Assembly: GCA_020845495.1 (NCBI GenBank)
Contig: JADLFM010000037.1
Coordinates: 39,585 to 103,584 of the forward strand
DNA length: 64,000 nt
Reading direction: 5' to 3'
DNA from: Chloroflexota bacterium
GTDB lineage: Bacteria; Chloroflexota; UBA6077; JACCZL01
The position numbers and the translations under genes are program-made. Numbering within the stretch: position 1 is the first letter of the stretch; each line of letters begins with the position of its first letter. Of the stretch, positions 53,608 through 63,123 are shown piece after piece. Below the pieces are notes generated by a model. That model was given only the letters and a program-made list of their open reading frames with translations, made no database searches and had not been told where the DNA came from.

Positions 53608-54821
53608 GTGCACGCAGTCACGTCGACTTCGTGCTCCTCGGAGCGGTCGTCCTGCTGCTGATCCTCGGGGCGCAGATGGTGTACAGCGCCAGCGTCGTCA
53701 TCGCGCACAACGAGTTTGGCGACGAAACGTACTTCTTCACTCGTCAGTTGATCTGGATTGGCGTCGGGCTGGTTGGCATGACGATCGCCGCCAGCATCGA
53801 CTATCACCGCTGGCAGCGACTCTCGATCATCCTGCTCATCCTGACCGTCGTTGCGCTCATACTGGTGCTGATGCCGGGGCTGGGGCTCAAGCAGTACGGC
53901 TCGGCGCGCTGGCTGAAGCTCGGGCCGCTCCCCTCATTCCAACCGAGCGAATTCGCCAAGATCGCGGTCTGCATCTACATGGCCGACTGGCTGGCACGGA
54001 AGGGGCGAAACGTCAGCAAGTTGACCACCGGCTCGATCCCGTTCCTGGTCATCCTCAGCTTCGTGGCGGGCCTGGTGATCGTCGAGCCAGACATGGGTAC
54101 GGCGATCATCGTATCGGCCATCGCGTTTTCGGTCTTCTTCGTGGCCGGCGCAAACATGCTGCATCTGGTCCTCGGCTTCCTTCCCGGCGGCCTCGCGCTC
54201 GCCTGGGTCGCAACGCACGCCGTGGCGTATCGATCGGAACGGTTCCAGGGGTTCCTCAATCCAGAAGCAGACCCCCTCGGTAAAGGCTGGCAGGCGATCC
54301 AGACGTTCATCGCACTGGGCTCCGGCGGGCTGACCGGTGTGGGGTTGGGAATGAGCCGCCAGAAGGCGTATTACCTGCCGAACGCTCACACCGACTCGAT
54401 CCTGGCGATCATCGGCGAGGAACTTGGGCTGGTTGGCACGATGACGGTCGTGGTGCTGCTGATGGTCATCGGCTGGCGCGGCCTCCGCATCGCCATGCGG
54501 GCACCGGATCCGTTTGGGCGGCTGCTGGCGGTCGGGCTGACCGGCAAGATCCTCTGGCAGGCGATCGTCAACATCGGCGCGATCACCAACTCGCTGCCCT
54601 ACACTGGCGTAACCCTGCCCTTCGTCAGTTTCGGGGGCAACTCCCTCACCATGTCGCTGGTAGGCGTCGGCCTGTTGCTGAGCGTCTCCCGCTTCGCCAG
54701 GACCGTGCCGACGCGGAGCCGCGCACCGCGGCCACCCGGCGAACCGCCGCGCACGATGCAGAAACGGCCGCGTACCGTGTCGACCGCACCCTCGCTCGCA
54801 AGTAGTCGACTGCATGCCTGA
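53604..54821 (+). CDS. ftsW: Lipid II polymerase FtsW (SEDS family)
   Basis: The 405-residue polytopic SEDS protein polymerises septal glycan with FtsI. Motifs include GSARWLKLGPLPSFQPSEFA, IVEPDMGTAIIVSAIAF, and the YYLPNAHTDSILAIIGEELG and LPFVSFGGNSLTMSLVGVGL regions. About ten membrane helices are followed by a basic, Pro-rich tail. The GTG overlaps the murD stop, and its own stop overlaps the murC ATG by 8 bp. In many dcw clusters murG follows ftsW; here murC does. Confidence 0.95.
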   Translation: MSARSHVDFVLLGAVVLLLILGAQMVYSASVVIAHNEFGDETYFFTRQLIWIGVGLVGMTIAASIDYHRWQRLSIILLILTVVALILVLMPGLGLKQYGSARWLKLGPLPSFQPSEFAKIAVCIYMADWLARKGRNVSKLTTGSIPFLVILSFVAGLVIVEPDMGTAIIVSAIAFSVFFVAGANMLHLVLGFLPGGLALAWVATHAVAYRSERFQGFLNPEADPLGKGWQAIQTFIALGSGGLTGVGLGMSRQKAYYLPNAHTDSILAIIGEELGLVGTMTVVVLLMVIGWRGLRIAMRAPDPFGRLLAVGLTGKILWQAIVNIGAITNSLPYTGVTLPFVSFGGNSLTMSLVGVGLLLSVSRFARTVPTRSRAPRPPGEPPRTMQKRPRTVSTAPSLASSRLHA

Positions 54822-56274
54822 CGCCGAGTTGGTGGTACGGACGGCGCGGCGTCCGCATCTCGTGGGCATCGGCGGAGCGGGCATGAGCAGCCTCGCGACG
54901 CTGCTGCACGACCTTGGCAAGACCGTGAGCGGCTCGGACACCACGATCGGGCCGGTCGTCCGACGCCTCCGCGAGCGCGGCATCACGGTCGCCGAAGGAC
55001 ACGATGCAGCCAACGTCGGAAGCGCCGATCTCGTGGTCACGTCGGCGGCCGTCGCGGGCGACAATCCCGAAATCCGGGCCGCTCGCGAGCGCGCCATCCC
55101 GCTGCTGACTCATGCTGAGGCATTGGGTAGTCTGATGGCGGCGCGGCGCGGGATGGCGGTGGCCGGAACGCACGGCAAATCGACGACAACGGCCCTGATC
55201 GCTCACCTGCTCATGGCTGCCGGGCGCGACCCGACGCTCGTGGGCGGTGCGGACGTTCTCGACTCGGGCGCCAGCGCACGGCTCGGGCACGGTCCAGAAC
55301 TGGTGGCCGAGGCCGACGAGTACGCACGGCGCTTCCACAGTCTGCACCCGAACGTCGCCGTCATCACCGGCATTGAAGCCGACCATCTTGACTACTTCAG
55401 CAGCCTGGCGGAGATCGTCGAGGCGTTCCGAGTCTTCGTCGATGGCATGGCCGTCGACGGCGCGGTCATCACCTGTGAGGACGAACCTCACCTCGCAGAT
55501 CTGGCGCTGCCACGCCGTCGACTCCGCTACGGCTGGGCCGGGCACGCCGACTGGCGGTTGGAGCGCTATCATCCCTGCGCGGGCGGCGGGTTCAATGCCA
55601 GCATCCGGCGTCCGGATGGCCGTCGTGAGGAATTCCGCTGTAGTCTGACCGGCCGCCACAACGCCCTCAACGCCGTAGCGGCCCTTGCTGCCGCTTCACA
55701 GGTCATCGGAGACTCAGGCACGCGCCTGGATGTCGCCCGCGAAGCACTGGCGACCTTCCCCGGGACGCGCCGGCGCTTCGAGACGCGAGCACGGGCGCAC
55801 GGCGTCTGGATCGTCGACGACTACGCCCATCACCCCACGGCCATAGCCGCGACCCTGGCCGCCGCCCGAGAGGCGCACGACGGGCGAGTCGTGGCCGTCT
55901 TCCAGCCGCACACCACCAATCGCACGGCGGCGCTGTTGGATGACTTCGCGCGGGCGTTCGGCGCGTCGGATCGGGTGCTCGTGACGCCGATCTACGAGCC
56001 GGTCGGCCGCGAGACCGCGCCCGCGCCAGTCACCTCCCACGATCTCATCCGCCGACTGACCGGAGCACCGGCTGAGGAAGCCCCCTCTCTGGATGCTGCC
56101 TTCGAGCAGCTATACGAGGAGCTACGGCCCGGTACGCTCGTGATTACCCTCGGCGCCGGCGACATCACCCGCCTGGCTGAACGGCTGGCCGAGCAGCTCA
56201 CACGCGGACGGTGTGATGAGGCCGGACAGGCATCCGTGCCCGCCGCCTCCGCGCGTCAGATGAGGATCACGTGA
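54814..56274 (+). CDS. murC: UDP-N-acetylmuramate--L-alanine ligase MurC
   Basis: The 486-residue Mur ligase adds L-alanine to UDP-MurNAc. The N-terminal domain has LVGIGGAGMSSLATLLHDLG, the ATP site is AVAGTHGKSTTTALIAHLL, the central domain has ITGIEADHLDYFSSL, and the C-terminal domain has IVDDYAHHPTAIAATL and QPHTTNRTAALLDDFA. The Cys-Glu-Ser segment of many MurC proteins reads AEADEYARRF here. ATG at 54814 overlaps the ftsW stop by 8 bp; its stop overlaps the murB start (GTGA). Confidence 0.96.
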   Translation: MPDAELVVRTARRPHLVGIGGAGMSSLATLLHDLGKTVSGSDTTIGPVVRRLRERGITVAEGHDAANVGSADLVVTSAAVAGDNPEIRAARERAIPLLTHAEALGSLMAARRGMAVAGTHGKSTTTALIAHLLMAAGRDPTLVGGADVLDSGASARLGHGPELVAEADEYARRFHSLHPNVAVITGIEADHLDYFSSLAEIVEAFRVFVDGMAVDGAVITCEDEPHLADLALPRRRLRYGWAGHADWRLERYHPCAGGGFNASIRRPDGRREEFRCSLTGRHNALNAVAALAAASQVIGDSGTRLDVAREALATFPGTRRRFETRARAHGVWIVDDYAHHPTAIAATLAAAREAHDGRVVAVFQPHTTNRTAALLDDFARAFGASDRVLVTPIYEPVGRETAPAPVTSHDLIRRLTGAPAEEAPSLDAAFEQLYEELRPGTLVITLGAGDITRLAERLAEQLTRGRCDEAGQASVPAASARQMRIT

Positions 56275-57221
56275 CCGGCACGACCAGCATTGAGCTCGAT
56301 CCACGTGTGAAGCGGGGCGAATCGCTGGCGCGCCACACGTCTTTGCGCGTCGGCGGGCCGGCCCGCCTGTACTTCGAAGGAGACGCCGCCGCCGCCTGTG
56401 CAGAGGTACTTCGTTCCGCCGTCCGCGACGACATCCCGGTCCTCACCATCGGCGGCGGCTCGAACCTCCTGATCGCGGACGAGGGCTTCGATGGACTGGT
56501 CGTAAAATACACAGCCAGTGGCTACGAGATGGTCAACGGCGATGACGGCGCGGTCGTCGTGACGGTGGCCAGCGGCGTGCCGCTTGGCAGTCTGGCGCGG
56601 CGGCTCGCACGGACCGGTGTCGGCGGTCTGGAGTGGGCGGCGACGGTCCCGGGAACGGTGGGCGGCGGCGCGGTAAACAACGCCGGCGCATTCGGCGGCT
56701 GCCTGGCCGACCACATCCTCGACCTGGAACTGATCGACTGCAACGGTGCGCTTCAGACCCTGAGCGCTGCCGACCTCGACTACGCTTACCGGACGAGCGT
56801 GCTCAAGCGCGGTGAGCGCGGAGCCGTGCTGGTCACCCGGATTCGGCTGGCGCTCCAGCGCACCGATGCGGCAGCCGCTACAGCGCGCATCGTCACGCAT
56901 CAGACCCATCGCTCGGCCACTCAGCCGCGTCAATTGAGTGCCGGCAGCATCTTTGCAAACCCGCCGGGCGACTACTCCGGCCGGCTCATCGAGGCGGCTG
57001 GCCTCAAGGGCGCGCGAATTGGCGGGGCGGAGATTTCTGGCCAGCACGCCAACTTCATCGTTAATACCGGCGGCGCGACGGCGGCCGACGTGTACGGGCT
57101 GATCCAGGCGGCGCAGGCGGCCGTGTGGGAGCGCTTCGACATCTGGCTCCGGCCTGAGGTGCAATTAGTCGGCGCATGGGCACCTGAAGCCGTGGCCGCC
57201 CTGGCAAGGCCGGCGTCGTGA
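56271..57221 (+). CDS. murB: UDP-N-acetylenolpyruvoylglucosamine reductase MurB
   Basis: The 316-residue FAD enzyme makes UDP-MurNAc. FAD-binding segments are LTIGGGSNLLIADEGFDG and GTVGGGAVNNAGAFGGCL; the proton-donor Ser is in SAGSIFANPPGDYSGRLIEA. The short sequence and pattern place it with the type II group lacking the Tyr-loop. The GTG at 56271 overlaps the murC stop, and the stop overlaps the ftsQ start, so this run of genes is translationally coupled. Confidence 0.96.
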   Translation: MTGTTSIELDPRVKRGESLARHTSLRVGGPARLYFEGDAAAACAEVLRSAVRDDIPVLTIGGGSNLLIADEGFDGLVVKYTASGYEMVNGDDGAVVVTVASGVPLGSLARRLARTGVGGLEWAATVPGTVGGGAVNNAGAFGGCLADHILDLELIDCNGALQTLSAADLDYAYRTSVLKRGERGAVLVTRIRLALQRTDAAAATARIVTHQTHRSATQPRQLSAGSIFANPPGDYSGRLIEAAGLKGARIGGAEISGQHANFIVNTGGATAADVYGLIQAAQAAVWERFDIWLRPEVQLVGAWAPEAVAALARPAS

Positions 57222-58003
57222 GCGTGGGCGGTTCCCGCGCCATGGCGGCAGCCGCCGACCGACGCGCCAACGCAGCGCCACCGCGCGATTCCACGACGTC
57301 ACTGCGGGCCTGGGTGGTTACCAAACTACTGGCGCTTCTCCTGTTGTTCGGTGCTTCCGGGCTGCTGTATCATGTGGCGGCCTCGGACGACTACCGGATC
57401 GCTCTGGTGAGCGTGACCGGCGCGGCATTGTTGCCGACCGCCGAGATTGAGTCTACCGCCGGTGTGACTGGCATCAACATCTTCTGGGTGAGACAAGAGG
57501 AGGTCGGGCGCCGCTTGCAGACCATCGCCGCGGTCCAGTCAGCCCGCGTCCGGACGGTGCTACCGAACCGGCTCGAGGTGCGGATCGCCGAGCGCGTGCC
57601 TGTGGCCGTGTGGCAGAGCGGAGGAGCGTCCTTCTATGTCGACGATGCGGGGCGCGTCCTTCGGGCAGCCGATGGATCGGTCTCGCTGCCGATCATGAAC
57701 GACGTGGGCTCAGCCACTCTGCAACCCGGCGACGTCGTCGACGTTGACGCAGTCAAGACGATGTTTCAACTTCAGCAAATTCTGCCTGGGAACGCAGGGC
57801 TATCGCCGCAAAACTTCGAGTATAGTGCCGATTCCGGCGTCACGGTGGTTGGCGAGAACGGCGTCCGCCTGCGCTTCGGGCGAAGCGACGATCTCGAGTG
57901 GAAGGTACGTGCGCTGGTGGCAATTCGACAACAACTCGAGCGAGAGGGCCAGCGTGTGGAGCTCATCGATCTACGGTTCAAGGACCGGCCGTATGCGCGG
58001 TAG
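57218..58003 (+). CDS. ftsQ: Cell-division protein FtsQ (POTRA domain)
   Basis: The 261-residue protein has a cytoplasmic N-terminus of about 32 residues, one membrane helix (VVTKLLALLLLFGASGLLYH), a POTRA domain (about 58-130; VSVTGAALLPTAEIESTAGV and VRTVLPNRLEVRIAERVPVA) and a C-terminal beta domain (about 130-261). It organises the divisome with FtsL-type proteins. The GTG at 57218 overlaps the murB stop (GTGA). ftsA follows after 82 bp. Confidence 0.9.
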   Translation: MSVGGSRAMAAAADRRANAAPPRDSTTSLRAWVVTKLLALLLLFGASGLLYHVAASDDYRIALVSVTGAALLPTAEIESTAGVTGINIFWVRQEEVGRRLQTIAAVQSARVRTVLPNRLEVRIAERVPVAVWQSGGASFYVDDAGRVLRAADGSVSLPIMNDVGSATLQPGDVVDVDAVKTMFQLQQILPGNAGLSPQNFEYSADSGVTVVGENGVRLRFGRSDDLEWKVRALVAIRQQLEREGQRVELIDLRFKDRPYAR

Positions 58004-58085
58004 TCAGCGGCACGGTTGGGCGGTGGCCGTGCCCGAACGTCTGCGCGTCTGGCTCGCGTGACGAAGGACAGGTCAAGGCGCGTCG

Positions 58086-59327
58086 ATGGCACGTGAACGA
58101 ATCGTCGTCGGGATCGACGTCGGCACGACAAAGGTGTGCACGTTGATCGCCGCTGTGTCCGCCGAGGACCAGTTGGAGATCATCGGCGCCGGCATCACGC
58201 CCTCGCGCGGGATGCGGCGTGGCGTGGTCGTCGATGTCGACGATGCGGTTCAGGCGATCGGCGCATCGGTGCAGAAGGCCGAGCAGCAGTCCGGCTTCAA
58301 GATCATGAGCGCCTACGTCGGGATCTCCGGCGCACACGTGAGCTCGACGAACAGCCACGGCGTGGTGGCCGTGCGACGCGCCGACAACGTCATAACCGCC
58401 GACGACATCGACCGTGCGCTCGAAGCGGCCAAGGTGGTGAACCTGCCGCAGGACCGCGAGGTCATCCACGTCGTCCCGCGGCACTTCGTCATCGACGGCC
58501 AGGAGGGGATCAACAACCCGGCCGGCATGCTCGGGCGGCGGCTCGAGGTCGAGACCACCGTCGTCACTGGCGCGCAGACCGCGATCCACAACCTGACCCG
58601 TTGCATCGAGCAGGTCAACGTTGGGATCGACGAACTGGTCGTCCAGCCCATCGCCGCTGGCGAAGCGGTACTGACGACGGCCGAGAAGGACATGGGCGTC
58701 GCCCTGATCGACCTGGGCGGCGGCACCACCGACGCCGGTGTGTTCATCGATGGATCGGTCGCCTACGTCAGTTCGATCCCGGTTGGCGGCAATCACATCT
58801 CGAACGACATCGCGGTGGGTCTGCGGACCCCGTTCCTGGCAGCCGACGAGCTCAAGATCCGCCACGGGTACGCCATCTCCGAGGCGATCGAAGAGGACCG
58901 CACGATCGACATCGCGTCCTACGACGCGGGTGATGGCGGTCCGGTCTCACGGCGCGCCTTAGCCGAGATCATCGAGGCTCGTCTGGACGAGACGTTCGAA
59001 CTGGTGCGCGACAGTCTCGAGCGCGGCGGCTTCGAGATCGGACGCTCGGGGCGCGAGGGCGGCCTCTCCGCCGGGGTCGTGCTGGTGGGCGGAACCGCGC
59101 AGCTTCAGGGCATTCGCCGGCTGGCCTCAGAGGTCTTCAGCACGCCGGTCCGCATCGGTACGCCGACGGGGATGTTCGGGCTCGTCGAGTCGATCAGTAA
59201 TCCGGCCTTCGCGACGAGTGTCGGACTACTCAAGTGGGGGCTCACACAGGCTGATGAGTTCGGCGGCGTCCACGGTGACGGCGTCGTCGGCCGGCTGCGG
59301 GAGTGGCTGCGGAGCTTTTTCCCGTAG
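58086..59327 (+). CDS. ftsA: Cell-division protein FtsA
   Basis: The 413-residue actin-like ATPase links FtsZ to the membrane. The phosphate-1 motif is [16 protein letters not shown], the phosphate-2 motif is [20 protein letters not shown], and the adenosine region is [20 protein letters not shown]. The C-terminal amphipathic helix ([13 protein letters not shown]) is the membrane-targeting end. The ATG at 58086 is preceded by AAGG. ftsZ begins 44 bp after its stop. Confidence 0.96.
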   Translation: MARERIVVGIDVGTTKVCTLIAAVSAEDQLEIIGAGITPSRGMRRGVVVDVDDAVQAIGASVQKAEQQSGFKIMSAYVGISGAHVSSTNSHGVVAVRRADNVITADDIDRALEAAKVVNLPQDREVIHVVPRHFVIDGQEGINNPAGMLGRRLEVETTVVTGAQTAIHNLTRCIEQVNVGIDELVVQPIAAGEAVLTTAEKDMGVALIDLGGGTTDAGVFIDGSVAYVSSIPVGGNHISNDIAVGLRTPFLAADELKIRHGYAISEAIEEDRTIDIASYDAGDGGPVSRRALAEIIEARLDETFELVRDSLERGGFEIGRSGREGGLSAGVVLVGGTAQLQGIRRLASEVFSTPVRIGTPTGMFGLVESISNPAFATSVGLLKWGLTQADEFGGVHGDGVVGRLREWLRSFFP

Positions 59328-59370
59328 TGGTACGCTATTCGGTGAGGCGTCCCTGGGCGAGGAGGCGGCG

Positions 59371-60507
59371 GTGAACGGTGAAGACGAGGGGACAGCGAGA
59401 ATTGTCGTAGTCGGCGTGGGCGGCGGCGGCTCGAACGCGGTCAACCGAATGATTCAGGCCGGCGTGCACGGTGTGGACTTCGTGGCGGTCAACACGGATG
59501 CACAGGCGCTGGCTCGCTCGGACGCCCGTCACCGTATCCGAATCGGCGAAAAGCTCACCCGGGGCCTCGGTGCAGGTGGGAACCCACAGATGGGCCAGCG
59601 TGCCGCCGAGGAAAGCCAGGAACTGATCTACGATGCCCTGCGCGGCGCGGATATGGTCTTCATCGCCGCCGGTATGGGTGGCGGCACCGGAACCGGCGCC
59701 TCGCCAATCGTGGCCGGGATCGCCCGCGAACTGGGCGCGCTCACCGTGGCGGTGGTGACGAAGCCCTTCACGTTCGAGGGCCGGCGTCGGATGCAGGCGG
59801 CCGAGGAAGGAATCACCAACCTCCGCCAGCGGGCCAACACCCTGATCACCATCCCTAACGACAAGATGCTCTCGGTGAGCGACAAGCGGACGCCGCTGGA
59901 GCAGGCGTTCGCCGTCGTCGACGACGTGCTGCGCCAGGGCATCCAGGGTATCTCGGAGTTGATTACCGAGCCGGGCCTGATCAACGTCGACTTCGCGGAC
60001 GTCAAGACGATCATGTCCGAGCCAGGCAATGCGCTGATGGCGATCGGGCTTGGCAGTGGTGACCAGCGTGCCGCCGAAGCAGCGCAGGCCGCGGTGGCCA
60101 GCCCGCTGCTCGACGTGTCGATGCAGGGCGCGCGCGGCGTCCTCTTCAACATTACGGGTGGTCCGGACCTGACCCTCGCCGAGATCAACGAGGCAGCCGA
60201 CATCATCACGCAGGCAGCCGACCAGGATGCGAACATCATCTTCGGCACGGTGACTGACGCGGCAATGGGCAATGAGGTCAAGATCACACTGATCGCGACC
60301 GGCTTTGACGCGGCCGACAGCGGCCGGGGCTATGGGCGCGGCGTCCGGCCTCCGCGCCATCCATCGGATGAGGACGGGCCGCGCTCCATGCGGCCGGAAC
60401 AGCCAGCCCGAACGGGCGGACGCTTCGGCGAACCGTCGCCGTTCGACGACGACGAGACGGAGATCGACATCCCGCCCTTCCTCCGCCGTCAGCGCCGCCA
60501 GCGCTAA
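59371..60507 (+). CDS. ftsZ: Cell-division protein FtsZ
   Basis: The 378-residue tubulin-like GTPase forms the division ring. Signature [19 protein letters not shown] is the G-box; [12 protein letters not shown] is the T7 loop; the C-terminus has the linker (about 315-355) and conserved peptide [15 protein letters not shown], which binds FtsA. The GTG at 59371 has GGAGG about 6 nt upstream and fits the family; the frame is open for 51 upstream codons within ftsA, so the longer form is rejected. Confidence 0.97.
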   Translation: MNGEDEGTARIVVVGVGGGGSNAVNRMIQAGVHGVDFVAVNTDAQALARSDARHRIRIGEKLTRGLGAGGNPQMGQRAAEESQELIYDALRGADMVFIAAGMGGGTGTGASPIVAGIARELGALTVAVVTKPFTFEGRRRMQAAEEGITNLRQRANTLITIPNDKMLSVSDKRTPLEQAFAVVDDVLRQGIQGISELITEPGLINVDFADVKTIMSEPGNALMAIGLGSGDQRAAEAAQAAVASPLLDVSMQGARGVLFNITGGPDLTLAEINEAADIITQAADQDANIIFGTVTDAAMGNEVKITLIATGFDAADSGRGYGRGVRPPRHPSDEDGPRSMRPEQPARTGGRFGEPSPFDDDETEIDIPPFLRRQRRQR

Positions 60508-60519
60508 CGGATCGTGCCG

Positions 60520-61338
60520 ATGGAGCCGACGCCGGTCCAGCCGACGCCTGACTCGCCAGCGCCCGCCCACCCTGGGTATGTCCCGCTGACGGCGTTTACA
60601 TCGTTCGACCGTCCATGGCTGGCCCACGGTGTCTCGACCCGAGCGGGAGGCGTGAGCACCGGGCCGTACGCGAGCCTGAACCTCGGGGCGTCGGTGGGCG
60701 ACGACGAGCAGGCCGTGATGGAGAATCGAGCACGTCTCGCTCGGACGGCCGGCTTCGCGCCAGAACGGATGGTGACGACGCCCCAGGTCCACGGCTGCGA
60801 CGTGCTGGTGGTGGACGAGGAGACTGCGCCCGTGGCGTTATCGGTGCGCGCCGACATCCTGGTAACCCGCGAGCGAGGATTCTTGCTGATGCAGCGGTTC
60901 GCTGACTGCGTGCCCATCTTGCTGGCAGACACGCACGGACGAGCCGTCTCGGTGGCGCATGCCGGCTGGCGCGGCACGGCCCTGGACGTGGCGGCTCGGG
61001 CCGTAGAGGCCATCACGGAACTGGGAGCCGAGCCAGCCGACCTTCACGCGGGAATCGGGCCGTCGATCGGGCCGTGCTGCTTCGAGGTTGGTGAGGAGGT
61101 CGTGGCGGCGTTTCCGGATGCCGACGGGGCACGCTCGACGGGGCCGAATGGCCGGCCGCACCTCGATCTCTGGGAAATCAACCGCCGTCAACTGGTGAGG
61201 GCCGGTGTCCCGCCCGACCAGATCGAGGTACTGGGCATCTGTACGCGCTGCACTCCGGACACCTACTTCTCGCACCGTGCCCTTGGCTATCCGGCCGGGC
61301 GGTTTGGCGCCGTCATCGGATTGCACGCTGATGGCTGA
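60520..61338 (+). CDS. pgeF: Peptidoglycan-editing factor PgeF (YfiH, Cu/Zn laccase-like family)
   Basis: The 272-residue protein has the YfiH fold. The metal-binding Cys-His residues are in TTPQVHGCDVLVVDEET, MQRFADCVPILLADTHGRAV, VAHAGWRGTALDVAARAVEA and GIGPSIGPCCFEVGEEV. It removes wrong amino acids from peptidoglycan precursors (known role of E. coli PgeF) and follows ftsZ after 12 bp. The GTG at 60514 would add two residues; its stop overlaps the YggS-like gene by 8 bp. Confidence 0.94.
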   Translation: MEPTPVQPTPDSPAPAHPGYVPLTAFTSFDRPWLAHGVSTRAGGVSTGPYASLNLGASVGDDEQAVMENRARLARTAGFAPERMVTTPQVHGCDVLVVDEETAPVALSVRADILVTRERGFLLMQRFADCVPILLADTHGRAVSVAHAGWRGTALDVAARAVEAITELGAEPADLHAGIGPSIGPCCFEVGEEVVAAFPDADGARSTGPNGRPHLDLWEINRRQLVRAGVPPDQIEVLGICTRCTPDTYFSHRALGYPAGRFGAVIGLHADG

Positions 61339-62038
61339 GCTCGCGTCATCCCGCCTGCGCGCGAATGTCGAACGGGTCCGCGAGCGCATCGCCGACGCGG
61401 CGGTCCGTGCTGGCCGCTCACCCGACGAGGTGACGCTGGTCGCCGTAAGCAAGACACGTCCAGCCGAGGACGTGGCTGAGGTGGCGGCATGCGGGATCGA
61501 ACAGTTCGGAGAAAACCGGGTGCAGGAGGCGGCCGACAAGATCCCGCGCGTGCACGCGCTGCTCGGACGCGACCTCACCTGGCACTTGATCGGCACGCTC
61601 CAACGCAACAAAGTACGGCCGGCGCTCGATCTATTTGCTACGATTCAATCAGTTGATAGCGTCCGTCTGGCCCAGGCGCTCGCAGAGCGAACCGGTGAAC
61701 GGCAGGCGTCGATACTGCTCGAAGTCTACCTCGGCGACGATCCGGAACGGCCGGGCTTCCGGCCGAGCGATCTGCCCGGCGCTCTGGAGGCGATCCTGTC
61801 CCTGCCATCGCTCGAGGTTCGTGGATTGATGACCGTGGCGCCGCTTGGGTACGACGAGCAGGGTACGCGCTCCGCGTTTCGCCGGCTCCGCGAGCTCCGG
61901 AATGTGCTCGCATCGGCGTACCCTGGCGCGCCGTTGCGCGAGTTGTCGATGGGTATGACGAACGATTTCCCGCTAGCTATTGCAGAGGGCGCTACAATCG
62001 TCCGAGTCGGACGCGCGATCTTCGGGGAGCGAACCTAA
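61331..62038 (+). CDS. YggS/YlmE-family PLP homeostasis protein
   Basis: The 235-residue PLP-binding TIM-barrel protein has the PLP lysine in VTLVAVSKTRPAEDV (about residue 36). Other motifs are FGENRVQEAADKIP, WHLIGTLQRNKVRPALD, SMGMTNDFPLAIAEGATIVR and VGRAIFGERT. It keeps vitamin B6 and amino-acid pools balanced. The ATG at 61331 overlaps the pgeF stop by 8 bp, and yggT starts right after the stop, an arrangement common in Gram-positive-like dcw tails. Confidence 0.95.
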   Translation: MAELASSRLRANVERVRERIADAAVRAGRSPDEVTLVAVSKTRPAEDVAEVAACGIEQFGENRVQEAADKIPRVHALLGRDLTWHLIGTLQRNKVRPALDLFATIQSVDSVRLAQALAERTGERQASILLEVYLGDDPERPGFRPSDLPGALEAILSLPSLEVRGLMTVAPLGYDEQGTRSAFRRLRELRNVLASAYPGAPLRELSMGMTNDFPLAIAEGATIVRVGRAIFGERT

Positions 62039-62308
62039 ATGAGCTTGGGTTCTGGCGCAAGCTTTCTCGTCAATTTTGTGGGCACGCTGTTCTTTATCTT
62101 GCAGTTCGCGATCATCATTCGCGCCCTGATGTCCTGGTTCAACCCGAGCCCGGATAATCCGGTCGTGCGGATCGTCTACGAGCTGACCGAGCCGATCCTG
62201 GCGCCGTTACGTCGAATCGTGCCCCGCATCGGCATGATCGACATCACGCCCATCGTCGCCTTGCTACTGTTGCAGGTGATCGAGTCGGTGTTACGCCAGG
62301 CGCTCTAA
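62039..62308 (+). CDS. yggT: YggT-family membrane protein
   Basis: The 89-residue protein has two membrane helices (FLVNFVGTLFFILQFAIIIR and ITPIVALLLLQVIESVL) and the conserved WFNPSPDNPVVRIVYELTEPIL between them. The family is often found near yggS, ftsZ and divIVA; its role in cell division or envelope growth is not settled. ATG at 62039 starts one base after the YggS-family stop, with GGGGAG about 9 nt upstream. Confidence 0.92.
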   Translation: MSLGSGASFLVNFVGTLFFILQFAIIIRALMSWFNPSPDNPVVRIVYELTEPILAPLRRIVPRIGMIDITPIVALLLLQVIESVLRQAL

Positions 62309-62323
62309 CAGAGGTGCCCGATG

Positions 62324-62348
62324 GGCCGAACGCCAGCAGCGTTCGGCC
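62324..62348 (+). terminator. 10-bp hairpin after yggT
   Basis: GGCCGAACGC at 62324-62333 pairs exactly with GCGTTCGGCC at 62339-62348 around a 5-nt loop (CAGCA), 16 bp after the yggT stop. It probably ends the long dcw transcript. No T-run is present. Confidence 0.75.
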
Positions 62349-62422
62349 ACCGTCAGTCGACGGGCGCGCGGAGTGATGGTTCCTCGGCCGGACACCGGCA
62401 TTTTCTCGAGCGGGGTCCGGCC

Positions 62423-62806
62423 CTACTCATCAGGCCAGTACTGCTCGTCGGAGAGCGTCAGGTACCGCGCGATCGCATCCGGGGTGTCGGTATCCAGGTG
62501 GCCGTGCTCGTCAGCGTAGACGCTGCGAAGGTAGCCGCGCGCCTCTGCGCCGACCCAGGCCGCCAGCGCCTCCACGAGCGGGCGCGGCAAGCGGTACGCC
62601 CGCGTTCCAACGACCTCGACGAGTGAGAGCAGTGCGGTATCGATGACGCCATCCAGGTCCTCGTCGTCTGTGGCATCCTCGACCATCACCGTGAGTAGCT
62701 CCTCCAGCAGGTTCTGGAGATGCGTCGCGCGGTGCTCTTCGGGCGTTTCCTCGTCGCCGGTCTGGTGTCCGTTCTGGGAGCCGTCGTCCACGGGCGAAAC
62801 CTCCAC
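62423..62806 (-). CDS. Small acidic protein of unknown function
   Basis: The 127-residue product, if it starts at GTG 62806, is acidic at its start (DEETPEEH) and then helical: LQNLLEELLTVMVEDATDDE, VIDTALLSLVEVVGTRAYRL and LVEALAAWVGAEARGYLRS, ending TLSDEQYWPDE. No family is recognised and no membrane segment is present. Longer minus-strand forms up to 63070 are Arg-rich and look non-coding. The start is uncertain. It is convergent with the dcw operon end and divergent from the response regulator. Confidence 0.6.
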   Translation of the reverse strand: MEVSPVDDGSQNGHQTGDEETPEEHRATHLQNLLEELLTVMVEDATDDEDLDGVIDTALLSLVEVVGTRAYRLPRPLVEALAAWVGAEARGYLRSVYADEHGHLDTDTPDAIARYLTLSDEQYWPDE

Positions 62807-63123
62807 CGGCCCGCAAGGATAGCAGATGCGCCGTCCCACGCAGGTAGCACGACGGCGGACGATTCGGACGGCGCTGACCGCGCTGTCACGAGCCTGCACC
62901 GCGACGAGATGGTGTGGCGGTCGAGCGCATCGCCTTGTGGCGGTCCGAGCGTACTGCCACCCGCCAATCGGGCCAAGATGGGGCGATGGCGTGTGCCCTA
63001 ATCGGACACGCTCCTCGTTAATCCGAGTGTGGAAGCTGTATCGCGGAAGCGACGCGCGATGCTCGTTCACGTTCTCGACGGGTCGTTTGCGCGCTGTCGA
63101 GCCAGGAGAGGGGAGGGATCGCA
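62807..63123. other. Divergent intergenic region upstream of the response regulator
   Basis: This 317-bp gap must hold promoters for the small acidic protein and the OmpR-type regulator. No strong palindrome, promoter pair or gene was found by eye. Confidence 0.5.

Noticed and set aside
59335..60792. Minus-strand frame opposite ftsZ and the start of pgeF
   Set aside because: It is antisense to ftsZ with its tubulin signature.
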